Shown here: one piece after another, positions 8,141-16,181 of the stretch
Layout: the number at the start of each line of letters is the position of its first letter
How positions within the stretch are numbered: the stretch's first letter is position 1
Assembly: GCF_027706725.1 (NCBI RefSeq)
Contig: NZ_JAQFWQ010000008.1
Coordinates: 45,180 to 109,179, forward strand
Source of the DNA: Nocardiopsis endophytica
Lineage (GTDB): Bacteria > Actinomycetota > Actinomycetes > Streptosporangiales > Streptosporangiaceae
Length of the DNA: 64,000 nt
Direction of reading: 5' to 3'
Program-made: the position numbers and the translations under genes
The notes under the pieces: generated by a model
What the model was told of the DNA's origin: nothing
Database searches by the model: none
Seen by the model: only the letters and a program-made list of their open reading frames with translations

Positions 8141-8423
8141 ATTCCACACCGGCCTCCTATGGACCGGCGCAGGAACGCCCGATCCCTGACCGCAAGCCGC
8201 TTCACGGGTGCGTCATCCCCCTCGACCCCCTGTGGCCGAACCGAACGGCTATCCCTAGGCGCCTTCGCTGAATGACGAGGGGAGCGCGCAGGCGCCCACT
8301 GGGGGGCGTCCGGTGTTCGTGGCTGTTGCCGGACGCTCCCTCTCCCTCGCCCTTTCCCAACCCGTGTTCGCGATTCCCCACCACATGGCAGGGTGCAAAC
8401 CCCCGATGAAAAGGAGCGACACC
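8123..8423. other. Leader region upstream of the glycosylase cassette
   Basis: No gene is supported here. A hairpin with 8-bp arms (GCGTCCGG at 8306-8313 and CCGGACGC at 8329-8336) lies about 90 bp before the first cassette gene and could be an attenuator or a terminator for the small genes to the left. The glycosylase frame is open back to 8313, but a start there would lack a ribosome site. Confidence 0.4.
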
Positions 8424-9194
8424 ATGCGCACCCTGTGCGAGCACCCCGCCTGGAACAACGGCCGCCGTCTCGCCCGCACCCCCGCCGGAACCGTGGTGGC
8501 GACCGACGGAGCCGACGGGATCACCCTGTCCACGCCCGGTCCCGCCCTCGACGTCTACGACCCCGCCGACCTCACCGCCGCCCCCGACCAGGTGCGCCGA
8601 GGACTTCAAGGCCGTGGCCCCGTCGCCCGGCTGCGCACCCCCGACCTGTGGGAAGCCATCGCGACCGCGATCATCCGGCAGGTCATCCGCGCCGACCAGG
8701 CCCGCCTCATGTACCAGCGCTTCACCGACACCCACGGCGACCCGACCGAGGCAGGACGCGTGTTCCCCGGAGCCGAGACGGTCTTGGCCCTGGGGGATGA
8801 GGCGTTCGCCGAACTGGGGATGGCGTTCAAGCGCGATCCGCTCCGCGCAGCCGCCCAGGCGGTGCTCGACCACGGCGAGAAGTGGGGCCAGCTCCCCGCG
8901 CTCGACCTGGTCGACGAACTCCAGTCGGTGCCCCGGATCGGCCCCTGGACCGCCGGCGCCACCGTCGCCGACTTCACCGGCGACTTCTCCCTCTACCCCT
9001 ACGGCGACATGGCGGTGCGCAAGTACGCCCGGCAGACCTTCCCCGACCTCGACCTTCCCGACCAGGAAGCCGCGTTCGCGGCCCGCTGGTCGGCCTACTG
9101 CGCGACCCCTTCAGAGCTGTCCGTTCTGACCGCACTCACCCTCGCCCTGGGAGGCGACCGTGCCAAACCTCTCGACCGGAACGAGCCTTCATGA
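8424..9194 (+). CDS. HhH-GPD superfamily DNA glycosylase (AlkA-like)
   Basis: Base-excision DNA glycosylase of 256 residues. The helix-hairpin-helix lies at about 165-185 (LQSVPRIGPWTAGAT) and the catalytic aspartate is D195 in YPYGDMAVRK, matching the position of the AlkA active-site Asp. No lyase-type lysine precedes the hairpin in the usual place, so a monofunctional enzyme acting on damaged or modified bases is expected. The ATG at 8424 has AAGGAG at 8411-8416; in-frame starts further upstream lack this. It is the first gene of a four-gene cassette, and its 3' end overlaps the radical SAM gene by 35 bp. Confidence 0.82.
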   Translation: MRTLCEHPAWNNGRRLARTPAGTVVATDGADGITLSTPGPALDVYDPADLTAAPDQVRRGLQGRGPVARLRTPDLWEAIATAIIRQVIRADQARLMYQRFTDTHGDPTEAGRVFPGAETVLALGDEAFAELGMAFKRDPLRAAAQAVLDHGEKWGQLPALDLVDELQSVPRIGPWTAGATVADFTGDFSLYPYGDMAVRKYARQTFPDLDLPDQEAAFAARWSAYCATPSELSVLTALTLALGGDRAKPLDRNEPS

Positions 9195-10638
9195 CCTGAT
9201 CACGGGCCACGACCCCGCCCACCCTCTCGACCTGCTCCTGGTCAACGCCCCGCTGCGCGACTACGCCGAGCGGCCGCGCGTCAACGACTTCACGTTGCCC
9301 GTCGTCGGGATGGGCTACATCGCCACCTACGCCGCGCACCGCGGATTCAACGCGGGTGTGCTCGACGGCGAGGCGCTCGGCCTGCCGATCGCCGCCGTCG
9401 CCCAGGCCGTGAACGCCGCCGCCCCGAGGTGGGCCGGGTTCAACCTGCTCGCCCCGACCTACGAGATCTCCGCGAACACCGCCGCCGCCCTCGACCCGGG
9501 GATCAAGATCCTGCTCGGCGGACACCAGGCCAAGGCCATGCCGACCGAGATCCTCACCGATCCGCGCATGACCCGGTGCGAGGCCCTGGTGATCGGGGAA
9601 GCAGAGACCCGCGTCGCCGAGCTGCTGGCCGACCACCACAACCGGGGCGACTTGCCCGGGGTGATGTGGCTCGACCCCGTCATGCGGCAGCCGGTGACCG
9701 GCGGCCGCCCCGGCCAGAACCACCACCTGGCCCCGCCCATCGACGAACTGCCGTTCGTCGACCGGCGGTACCTCACCCAGGACCCCCACCACGATGCCGG
9801 CCGCTGGGAAGCGAACATGGTCGGCGCCCGCGGCTGCCCGTACGACTGCTCGTTCTGCGGCGCTGCCGTCTCGGCCAATCCGGATGTGACGATCCGGGTG
9901 CGCTCGGCCGAGAACGTGGTGGCCGAGATGGAGCAGCTCCGCACCGCCTACGGGGTCACCGCGTTCCGGTTCGTGGACGACCTGTTCCTGGGCGCCCGCC
10001 GCGTCATCAAGCAGATGATGGACGGCTTCGCCACGCACAAGGTCGGCGACTGGGCGCTCTGGGACGCCACAGGGCGAATCAACGTCCTCGCTCGGGAGAG
10101 CGACGACGTCCTTGACCGGCTCGTCGCGAACGGGCTACGCGAAGTCGCCCTGGGGATCGAGTCCGGCTCCGAGCGGATGCTGGCCTACATCGACAAGCGC
10201 ATCACCCAGGACATGATCCGCTCGACCGTGACCCGCCTCGTCGAGCGCGGGATCGCGGTGAAGGGGTACTTCATTCTCGGGTTCCCCGGCGAGAGCCGCG
10301 CCGAGATGCGCGAGACCGTCGACCTCGTGCGCGAGCTGTGGGACCTCACCGACCGCGCCCCGGGCCGGTTCCGCTCCTCGGTGTTCGAGTTCCGCCCCTA
10401 CCCCGGCACCCCCGAGTGGCACCGGTTGATGGCCACCGGCGACTACACGCCCGGCCAGTTGCTCAACTACACGGCCGTCGATCTCACCGACCAGGGCGTA
10501 GACGAGGCCATGCGGCAGCGGGACGAGTTCAACTTCTCCAGCGGTATCCAGTTCGGCGAGGCCACCGTGGACGAGATCCGCGCCGCCCTGGTCGAACTGT
10601 CCCACGGAGAACACCACAGGCGGAGGGCCGCCGCATGA
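9160..10638 (+). CDS. B12-binding-type radical SAM protein
   Basis: A 492-residue enzyme with an N-terminal cobalamin-binding-like Rossmann domain (about 22-165, including ILLGGHQAKAMPTEIL) and a radical SAM barrel with the [4Fe-4S] motif C226-PYD-C230-SF-C233. Downstream the FRFVDDLF, ALGIESGSERML and GYFILGFPGES segments are typical of Elp3/MiaB-like radical SAM cores. The GTG at 9160 has GGGAGG about 7 bp upstream and lies inside the end of the glycosylase gene. The substrate is unknown. Its genetic link to a glycosylase, a nucleotide kinase and a NUDIX enzyme suggests a nucleotide or nucleic-acid modification; that is inference. Confidence 0.85.
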   Translation: MPNLSTGTSLHDLITGHDPAHPLDLLLVNAPLRDYAERPRVNDFTLPVVGMGYIATYAAHRGFNAGVLDGEALGLPIAAVAQAVNAAAPRWAGFNLLAPTYEISANTAAALDPGIKILLGGHQAKAMPTEILTDPRMTRCEALVIGEAETRVAELLADHHNRGDLPGVMWLDPVMRQPVTGGRPGQNHHLAPPIDELPFVDRRYLTQDPHHDAGRWEANMVGARGCPYDCSFCGAAVSANPDVTIRVRSAENVVAEMEQLRTAYGVTAFRFVDDLFLGARRVIKQMMDGFATHKVGDWALWDATGRINVLARESDDVLDRLVANGLREVALGIESGSERMLAYIDKRITQDMIRSTVTRLVERGIAVKGYFILGFPGESRAEMRETVDLVRELWDLTDRAPGRFRSSVFEFRPYPGTPEWHRLMATGDYTPGQLLNYTAVDLTDQGVDEAMRQRDEFNFSSGIQFGEATVDEIRAALVELSHGEHHRRRAAA

Positions 10639-11279
10639 GCCAAGGCCTGTTCGTCGCGATCGACGGCCCCGGCGCCGCCGGGAAGTCCACCCTGCTCCGT
10701 AATCTCACCGAACGGTTCACCGGCGCCGGGGTGCCCGTGCACGCCACCACCGAACCCTCGCGCGCCCCACTGGGCGAGTTCGCCCGCCGCCACACCGGCG
10801 AGTACACGGGCATGGCGCTGGCGTGCCTGGTCGGCGCTGACCGGTACCACCACCTCGAAACCGAGATCCGCCCCGCCATCGACGCCGGGAAAGTGGTGCT
10901 GTGCGATCGGTACACCCTGTCGTCCCTGGTCCTGCAAGCCGGGATCGACGGCGCGCCAGAGGCGGCCGTGCGCTGCATCAACGCCTACGCCGACCCGCCG
11001 GACCTGCAAATCGTCCTCACCGCGCCGCCCGCGGTGCTGCGCGAACGGCTCGACGTGCGCGGCTCCCACGGTCGGTTCGAGGACGACCCGTCCCTTCCCG
11101 AACGCGAGGTCGAGCTGTACCACAAGGCCGCCGCCGCATCAGAACAGGCAGGCGTGCGGACCGTGGTCGCCGACACCTCACAGGGGCCGGAGGCGATCGA
11201 ATCCCTGCTTTCCGGACTCACCAGCACCATCAGAGGGCTATGGTCTCAGGCGACGCCGAGAATCCACCTGATGAGGTGA
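10635..11279 (+). CDS. Thymidylate-kinase-like nucleotide kinase
   Basis: P-loop kinase of 214 residues with Walker A GPGAAGKST at 11-19, a TEPS segment at 39-42 and the DRY motif at 91-93 that marks the thymidylate kinase family. The ATG overlaps the stop of the radical SAM gene (ATGA). It is probably not the housekeeping Tmk because it sits in an accessory cassette. It may phosphorylate a modified or unusual deoxynucleotide, but this has no direct support in the sequence. Confidence 0.82.
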   Translation: MSQGLFVAIDGPGAAGKSTLLRNLTERFTGAGVPVHATTEPSRAPLGEFARRHTGEYTGMALACLVGADRYHHLETEIRPAIDAGKVVLCDRYTLSSLVLQAGIDGAPEAAVRCINAYADPPDLQIVLTAPPAVLRERLDVRGSHGRFEDDPSLPEREVELYHKAAAASEQAGVRTVVADTSQGPEAIESLLSGLTSTIRGLWSQATPRIHLMR

Positions 11280-11282
11280 CCC

Positions 11283-11729
11283 GTGCCGGAGCGCTACCGC
11301 AGCATCATCGACGTCCACGTGATCCTGCCGCGAGGCAACGAGGTCCTCCTGCTGGAACGGCAGAACACCGGCTACTGCGACGGGATGCTGCACCTGCCCT
11401 CCGGACACCTCGACGAGGGCGAGCCGATCCCGCACGGCGCGGCAAGGGAAGCCCGGGAAGAGGTCGGCGTAAGCATCGACCCCGCCGATCTGTCCCTGGT
11501 GGCCGTCGTGCATCACCGGCAAAATCCACACCTCGCCCGCATCGGCATGTTCTTCCTCGCCGAGAAGTGGTCGGGGGAACCGTTCGTCGCCGAGCCGGAC
11601 AAGGCCGGCAAGCTCGTGTGGGCCGACCCGCGCGTTCTGCCCTCGAACACGATCGGCTACCCGGCCGAGGGCATCCGGGCATGGCTGGAGGGCGACCGCT
11701 TGGCACTGCATGGGTGGCCGACCTCCTGA
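11283..11729 (+). CDS. NUDIX hydrolase
   Basis: A 148-residue pyrophosphohydrolase with a complete NUDIX box beginning at GHLDEGE (about 41-47) and ending REAREEVGV (about 55-63). It starts with GTG 3 bp after the kinase gene and is followed by a strong hairpin terminator, so it is the last gene of the cassette. NUDIX enzymes cleave nucleoside diphosphates linked to another group; here it may sanitise or process the nucleotide made by its neighbours. Confidence 0.88.
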   Translation: MPERYRSIIDVHVILPRGNEVLLLERQNTGYCDGMLHLPSGHLDEGEPIPHGAAREAREEVGVSIDPADLSLVAVVHHRQNPHLARIGMFFLAEKWSGEPFVAEPDKAGKLVWADPRVLPSNTIGYPAEGIRAWLEGDRLALHGWPTS

Positions 11730-11770
11730 ACCCGCTACCCGGCGCCCCCGGGGGGCGAACACAACGAAGG

Positions 11771-11803
11771 GCGCCCCACTCCCCCGCCGAGAGAGTGGGG
11801 CGC
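11771..11803 (+). terminator. Hairpin terminator after NUDIX gene
   Basis: Perfect 11-bp arms GCGCCCCACTC (11771-11781) and GAGTGGGGCGC (11793-11803) with an 11-nt loop, 42 bp after the NUDIX stop. There is no T-tract, as usual in high-GC genomes. Confidence 0.8.
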
Positions 11804-12191
11804 TGCTGCGTTCCCATCAGGGTCTTCCCCAACGATGACTAGAACACACGTGCGAAGGTAGCAGGTGTCAGACCTGGTCAGCTCGCCCTCGAGGCGATGC
11901 TGAGCCCAGGCGGCCAGGGCAGTACCGGCGGCCGTCGCCACGGCTACACTGAGCGCCGAACAGCCGATGATCTCCCGGGCATGACCTGGCCGGTGATCAC
12001 AGCACCGACAGAGACGAGCACTCGCGACACCGCGCCCTGAAGCACTGTGCGAAGACCGCGGGAACGAGCCTCCTTGCTGACCGCCGAGGCGCTTCCGGCG
12101 CGCCATCTGGGCTCAGTACGGATCCCTTCAATCCATCAAGGCAGTACACGCAAGCGAAGCTGTTTGCGTCAGGGTCTTCTCACCGCTGCGG
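11804..12191. other. Intergenic region between convergent units
   Basis: No gene is firmly supported. A minus-strand frame across 11735-12106 contains a short hydrophobic stretch (ALSVAVATAAGTALAAW) but has no ribosome site, runs through the NUDIX terminator and shows no family features, so it is not called. The region is less GC-rich than its flanks. Confidence 0.4.
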
Positions 12192-12956
12192 TCAGGGTCG
12201 GCGAATGTCCTGTTGATACATCAGCTCGTACAAGTGCCCGCCCTTGATCAAGACCTCCGCCTGGACAGGGCGCCCCGCGCCGTAGACCACGCGCAGGGTC
12301 CGCAGGACCGGCGCATCGTCGGGGAGTTCGAGGAGCTTGAGCTCCTCACTGGTGGGCAGCCGGGTCGAAACACGGTCGACCCACTCATCGGGCGGATAGC
12401 CGAGATCGGCGAGCAGCTTGGGGGCTCCGCCGCGGATGCGCTTGTTCTCGGTGAGCGCGGTGCCATGGGCCAGCTCTGCAGGGAAGAAGACATCGGCCAG
12501 CTCGACAGGCTCACCGTCGAGGAGCAGCAGCTGGCGGCGGCGGACCGCCCCGCCGTCCTCGCCCAGTTCGAAGAACTCGGCGATGCGCTGGGGAGGCCTC
12601 ACCTCCTCCACACTCAACAGGTCGACGGCGCCCTGCTGCGAACGCCGCTCGGCCTCGGTCATCCAGCGGTAAGGATCCTGTCCGTCGGCCGGGGGCATGT
12701 AGGCCGCCGGCTGGATCGCCAACGACGCCTCCCCGCGCACGAAGACACCGACACCGGCCCGCCCGACAAGGAAGCCCTCCTCCTTGAGGACGCCCAATGT
12801 GCGCTGGACCGTCTGGCTGGTGACCTGGTAGCGCTCCATGAGCTGCGCCGTGGTGGGCAGGCGCTGCCCCGGCGGCATGTCCCCGGACATGATCAGGGCA
12901 CGGATCTCCGCCGCGATCTGCTGGTGGCGGGGGCGCGGGTCGCGTTTGCGGGCCAT
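12192..12956 (-). CDS. GntR-family regulator with UTRA domain
   Basis: Transcription regulator of 254 residues. The N-terminal winged helix (about 8-72) shows IAAEIRALIMSGDMPPGQRL and VTSQTVQRTLGVLKEEGF. The UTRA ligand-binding domain spans about 95-245 and ends LIKGGHLYELMYQQD. KorSA-type GntR proteins control transfer genes of actinomycete integrative elements, and the surrounding mobile-element remnants fit that, but no target operator was found. It lies 2 bp after the HTH-less UTRA gene, so the two are likely co-transcribed. Confidence 0.85.
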   Translation of the reverse strand: MARKRDPRPRHQQIAAEIRALIMSGDMPPGQRLPTTAQLMERYQVTSQTVQRTLGVLKEEGFLVGRAGVGVFVRGEASLAIQPAAYMPPADGQDPYRWMTEAERRSQQGAVDLLSVEEVRPPQRIAEFFELGEDGGAVRRRQLLLLDGEPVELADVFFPAELAHGTALTENKRIRGGAPKLLADLGYPPDEWVDRVSTRLPTSEELKLLELPDDAPVLRTLRVVYGAGRPVQAEVLIKGGHLYELMYQQDIRRP

Positions 12957-12957
12957 G

Positions 12958-13494
12958 TCATCCCATCCTGATGCGGTAGCGAAGGTGGCGCCCCTCCGGG
13001 TTCATCGTCATCGTCGACACCTCGAAGGGCGTTCCGTCCTCGGCGAGCACCACCCGGAACAGGGCGAGGACCACGGCCTCGTCGGGCAGGCCGAGCTGCC
13101 GCGCCTCCTCAGCGGTGGCGGGACGGACGCTCACGTCCTCCAGGACGTCGTGCGCGGCGAACCCGAGATCGGCCAGGGCCCTGACGGCTCCGCCTTTGAT
13201 CTTTCCCGGCTCAACCAGAGTGGTTCCGCGGGCGATGGACGAGGGGTAGTAGGAGTCGGTGAGCTCTGCCGGGCGGTCGTCCAGCAGCATGAGCCTTCTG
13301 CGAACGACTGCCTTCTCCGTGTCTGAGAGCCCGAGGGCTTTGGCGACCGGAGTCGGGGGCTCGACCTCGGCGACCTCCAGGAGCCGCTGCGCCCCCCGGT
13401 TGCCGGCCATCTTCGTCCAGGTGTCGGGATCGGCCTGGCCAGGAGGCGTCAGGTAGTCCTGAGAGCTGTCGAGGCCTTCGGTTCCTGAGCCCAT
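12958..13494 (-). CDS. UTRA-domain protein without a DNA-binding domain
   Basis: A 178-residue protein that aligns by eye with the UTRA half of the next gene: both have a PPQRIAEFF/PTPVAKALG-type entry, VVRRRLMLLDDRPAEL, a KGGAVRALADLG segment and a closing EVSTMTMNPEG strand. There is no helix-turn-helix. The second ATG (13494) is preferred because GGAGGCGGAAGCC precedes it; an ATG 15 bp earlier lacks a ribosome site. It could bind the same ligand as, or form mixed dimers with, the adjacent GntR protein. Alternatively it is a regulator that lost its HTH. Confidence 0.7.
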   Translation of the reverse strand: MGSGTEGLDSSQDYLTPPGQADPDTWTKMAGNRGAQRLLEVAEVEPPTPVAKALGLSDTEKAVVRRRLMLLDDRPAELTDSYYPSSIARGTTLVEPGKIKGGAVRALADLGFAAHDVLEDVSVRPATAEEARQLGLPDEAVVLALFRVVLAEDGTPFEVSTMTMNPEGRHLRYRIRMG

Positions 13495-13696
13495 GGCTTC
13501 CGCCTCCATAGTGGCTTAGCGGATAAGGAGTCAGTCCCACCCTAGTCGTTCGGACTTGGCCCGTGAGGACGCCCCGTTTCCGCATGAGCAGTGACCGAGA
13601 GACTCAGGGGTCTCACTGTCGGTCGACAATGGCCGCTTGCGAAATCAAAGGGCTCGAGCGCTCGGCTTCGCCACCGCGATCTGAGGAAGGGCCCCC

Positions 13697-14493
13697 ATGG
13701 GAGTGGATCGATGCGGCTGGTCGGACCTGCCCACGCGGGCGCGCCGGGCTGTTGAAGCCCGTACGGACTCGCCGGTGGCGGTCGAACCGGTCAGCGGCGG
13801 GGCCAACTCGGCTATCGCGACCGTCGTGCACGGTCCCGACGGCCCGGTGTTCGTCAAAGGGCTCCCAGCGGACCACCGGCAGGCCTGGACTCAGGACCGC
13901 GAGGCCGCGATCGCTCCACACCTGGTCGGGGTGGCGCCGCAGATGCTGTGGCGCGTGCAGGTTGACGGGTGGGACCTGATCGGCTGGGAGCACATCGACG
14001 GCCGCCGGGCCGACTTCTCCCCCGGCTCGGCCGACCTGCCCCTGGCGGCCGAAGTGTTAGGGCTGCTGGCCGAGAGGTCCTGCCCCGATGCCCCCCTCAA
14101 GTCGGTGGCCCGGCGGCGAGAGCACGTCGACGATCCCAGCGAGTTGGACGTGCTCGACGGGACGGCGCTGGCCCACACCGACCTGAACCCCGGCAACTTC
14201 CTGGTCACCGACAACGGGAGGGCGGTGCTGGTGGACTGGGCCTGGCCCACCCGCGCGGCCGCCTGGATCGATGCGGCCTGCTGGGCGGTGTGGCTCATCG
14301 CCTCCGGTCACACCCCGGCCTCGGCCGAACGGTGGGCCGCGACGATCCCGGCCTGGAAGTGCGCCGATGAGCAGGCCCTCGGGTGTTCGCGACGGTGCAG
14401 GCCCGGTTGTGGGCGGACATCGCGACTGAGGCCGCCTCGTGGACCGGACAGGTGGCTTCGGCGGCCGCGCGCTGGCAAGAGCACCTCCTCTGA
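13697..14493 (+). pseudogene. Aminoglycoside-phosphotransferase-like kinase, frameshifted
   Basis: The first 228 codons encode an APH/choline-kinase-fold protein with the catalytic loop HTDLNPGNFLV and the metal-binding VLVDWAWP. At the GGG run at 14381-14383 the frame changes: continuing in the +1 register from GTG 14383 gives VFATVQARLWADIATEA and then a natural C-terminus RWQEHLL followed by TGA at 14491-14493. Without the shift the protein runs into unrelated Arg/Gly-rich residues. One base appears to be missing, either a real mutation or a sequencing error. GAGGAAGGG lies upstream of the ATG. A strong terminator follows directly. Confidence 0.72.
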
Positions 14494-14501
14494 TCAGGAG
14501 G

Positions 14502-14538
14502 CCGGGCCCCTCCGCCGGACAGGGGCGGAGGGGCCCGG
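14502..14538 (+). terminator. Strong hairpin terminator
   Basis: Perfect 15-bp arms (14502-14516 and 14524-14538, core GGGCCCCTCCGCC) with a 7-nt loop, 9 bp after the repaired stop of the phosphotransferase gene. This supports 14493 as the true gene end. Confidence 0.88.
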
Positions 14539-14705
14539 TGGGCGCCGCCGTGCTCGCGTTCGGCGCGCCCGGGGATGGCGCCGGGCCCCCTCTTGCCCGG
14601 CGCGCTGGTGGTTCGGTGGCGGTGGCCTGCCCGCAGGCGCTCCTCGGCACGGGGGTGGGGGCGAAGGAGTTCAGCGCCCGCGGGTGCACTTCCGCAGGGG
14701 GTGTT

Positions 14706-14972
14706 TCAGTGGTCGCCGGGGCGGGCGGCGTTCTTCCACGGGGTGGGAAGGACCCCGCCGGAGCGCAGGTGCTCATCCAGAGCGGTGAAGGCGGCATCGG
14801 CGATCTGCAGGGCCTCGTCGCACTCATCGCCTTGCCCGGTCCCGTCTTCGCGCCCGTTCAGCGCTTCGGACAGGGCGTCGTAGAGGTCGTCGGCGTGCTC
14901 GGTGACCGGATCGGGCTCGGCTGCCCGCGCACGCGGGAAGTAGAGGATTCTGGCTGAGGATTCGAATGCCAT
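14706..14972 (-). CDS. Small hypothetical protein
   Basis: An 88-residue acidic protein starting MAFESSARILYFPR. The start at 14972 has GAGAAGG 6-7 bp upstream; the longer frame to 15002 does not. Helical and acidic (TEHADDLYDALSEALN), no membrane span, no recognised domain. It ends the minus-strand group of BldC-like and hypothetical genes. Confidence 0.55.
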   Translation of the reverse strand: MAFESSARILYFPRARAAEPDPVTEHADDLYDALSEALNGREDGTGQGDECDEALQIADAAFTALDEHLRSGGVLPTPWKNAARPGDH

Positions 14973-15035
14973 GACGGGCCTTCTCTCTGCTGTGCCGCCC
15001 ACCCGACGCAGTGCGTTCCTAGCGGGCGGCCTTGT

Positions 15036-15425
15036 TCACATCACGCGGACCTTCCTCCACCAGCCGCTCTGCAGGCCCAGGCTCTCCAGCTCATCACGCA
15101 AGGCGGCCGCCAGCACGGGACGGAGCGGATCGTCTACGCCCATGCCATGTTCGACGCGGAAGTCCTGTTCGTCTTCGACGTCGAAGTGCACGGTGAAGCG
15201 GTGCTCGGTGCCGGCGGGCCGGTGCAGCTCGGCCGCGCTCAGGTGTGCACGAGCGATGGGCAGCGCCGCGGCCAGCCGAGTCAGGTAGGCGGCGGCATGC
15301 GGGCCGATCAACGCGATCTCCACACCGGCCCCGAGGAGCAGCCTGGCACCTGAAGGCCCGGTGTCGACGTGGATCATCGCCGGATGCGGATCACTGATCG
15401 CCAGGCCGGGGTCGGGAAGATTCAT
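15036..15425 (-). CDS. Hypothetical protein
   Basis: A 129-residue protein with mixed alpha/beta pattern: AMIHVDTGPSGARLLLGAG, a helix AAAYLTRLAAALPIARAHL, the strand RFTVHFDVEDEQDF, and a basic C-terminus. No known family was recognised. Its ATG overlaps the stop of a 39-codon ORF upstream (ATGA), pointing to coupled translation. Confidence 0.6.
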   Translation of the reverse strand: MNLPDPGLAISDPHPAMIHVDTGPSGARLLLGAGVEIALIGPHAAAYLTRLAAALPIARAHLSAAELHRPAGTEHRFTVHFDVEDEQDFRVEHGMGVDDPLRPVLAAALRDELESLGLQSGWWRKVRVM

Positions 15426-15541
15426 CGCCGCTGTTCCTTCTGATTGGTGAGAACGACCGTCATGCCGCCGGACCCAGGCTCGTTTCGCACCGTGTCGAGG
15501 CCGACCGCAGCCTGGAGGCGTCCTTCGGTCAAATGGTCCAC
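15422..15541 (-). CDS. Small coupled ORF, 39 residues
   Basis: The GTG start at 15541 has GGAACGGAG 5 bp upstream, and the stop overlaps the start of the next gene by 4 bp. The peptide has MDHLTEGRLQAAVG at its start and ends LTNQKEQRR. It lies just after the truncated BldC-like gene. It may be a real small gene or debris from the former end of the BldC-like gene. Confidence 0.4.
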   Translation of the reverse strand: MDHLTEGRLQAAVGLDTVRNEPGSGGMTVVLTNQKEQRR

Positions 15542-15573
15542 TGCCGCTCCGTTCCCGGGTCCCCGAGCAGGGC

Positions 15574-15807
15574 TCAGACCTCGGCTTCGCGGTAGCGCCG
15601 GTGGCCGCCGAGAGTCCGGACGCTGGTCAGCTTGCCTGCCTTGGCCCAGCGGGTCACGGTCTTGGGATCCACGCGGAACACGGCCGCCACCTCCGCAGGG
15701 GTCAGCAATGGGCTGTCGACTGTGCGGCGATCGTTCACGCTGTGGGCCTTCCATTCGAGTGGTGTGTGCATCTGCCGGGGCGGTCCGAATCGCTTCACCG
15801 TCGGCAT
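15574..15807 (-). CDS. BldC-like MerR-type DNA-binding protein, C-terminally truncated
   Basis: A 77-residue protein whose residues 34-77 carry the BldC-type winged helix: LLTPAEVAAVFRVDPKTVTR followed by AKAGKLTSVRTLGGHRRYREAEV. BldC proteins usually continue with RALL plus a short tail. Here the codon after V77 is TGA, and the next three codons still read A-L-L, so the stop looks like a CGA-to-TGA change. The N-terminal 30 residues are unlike BldC and no ribosome site precedes the ATG, so a downstream start is possible. DNA binding should survive; the lost tail is short. Confidence 0.7.
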   Translation of the reverse strand: MPTVKRFGPPRQMHTPLEWKAHSVNDRRTVDSPLLTPAEVAAVFRVDPKTVTRWAKAGKLTSVRTLGGHRRYREAEV

Positions 15808-16181
15808 GCTTGGTCACGTAGGGGCGGATCCGGGAAGGACGGGGCCGCCGGCTGGTCGCTGCCGCTGCTCTCCTGGGCCGGGTTCCTCGACCGCTTCTGC
15901 GCTCACCAGCACCGTCGCGGCGCTTGTGATGGACGCGGTCAACGGGTGCGCAGATCAGTGCCGTTGCGGGCATTGCTGGTGTCGCCATCGTCATCACCTC
16001 GATCGGGCGAACCGGGTGTGGGCCCGGTCATGTCCAGCTAGCCTCGAGTGTGTCACTGAGATCACACGAAAAGCAACACCCATACTGAGATTTTCAGTGC
16101 GAGCGTTGCAATAAGTTGCCCCTCTTGGTGATCGCGCGGGACACTGAAGGCGCCCAGCCCGCCCTGCGGAGGAGTCGCTCA
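15808..16181. promoter_or_regulatory. Divergent control region between BldC-like and XRE genes
   Basis: No gene is supported in these 374 bases. The segment 16040-16130 is AT-richer and holds an inverted repeat ACTGA-GATTT-TCAGT at 16084-16098, a plausible operator for the downstream XRE regulator. Long overlapping frames on both strands have no ribosome sites. Confidence 0.4.

Noticed and set aside
8306..8336. Riboswitch upstream of the glycosylase cassette
   Set aside because: Only a simple hairpin is visible; no known aptamer core such as a cobalamin box could be recognised.
11735..12106. A 123-codon minus-strand ORF with a hydrophobic stretch
   Set aside because: It crosses the NUDIX terminator, has no ribosome site and no recognisable domain.
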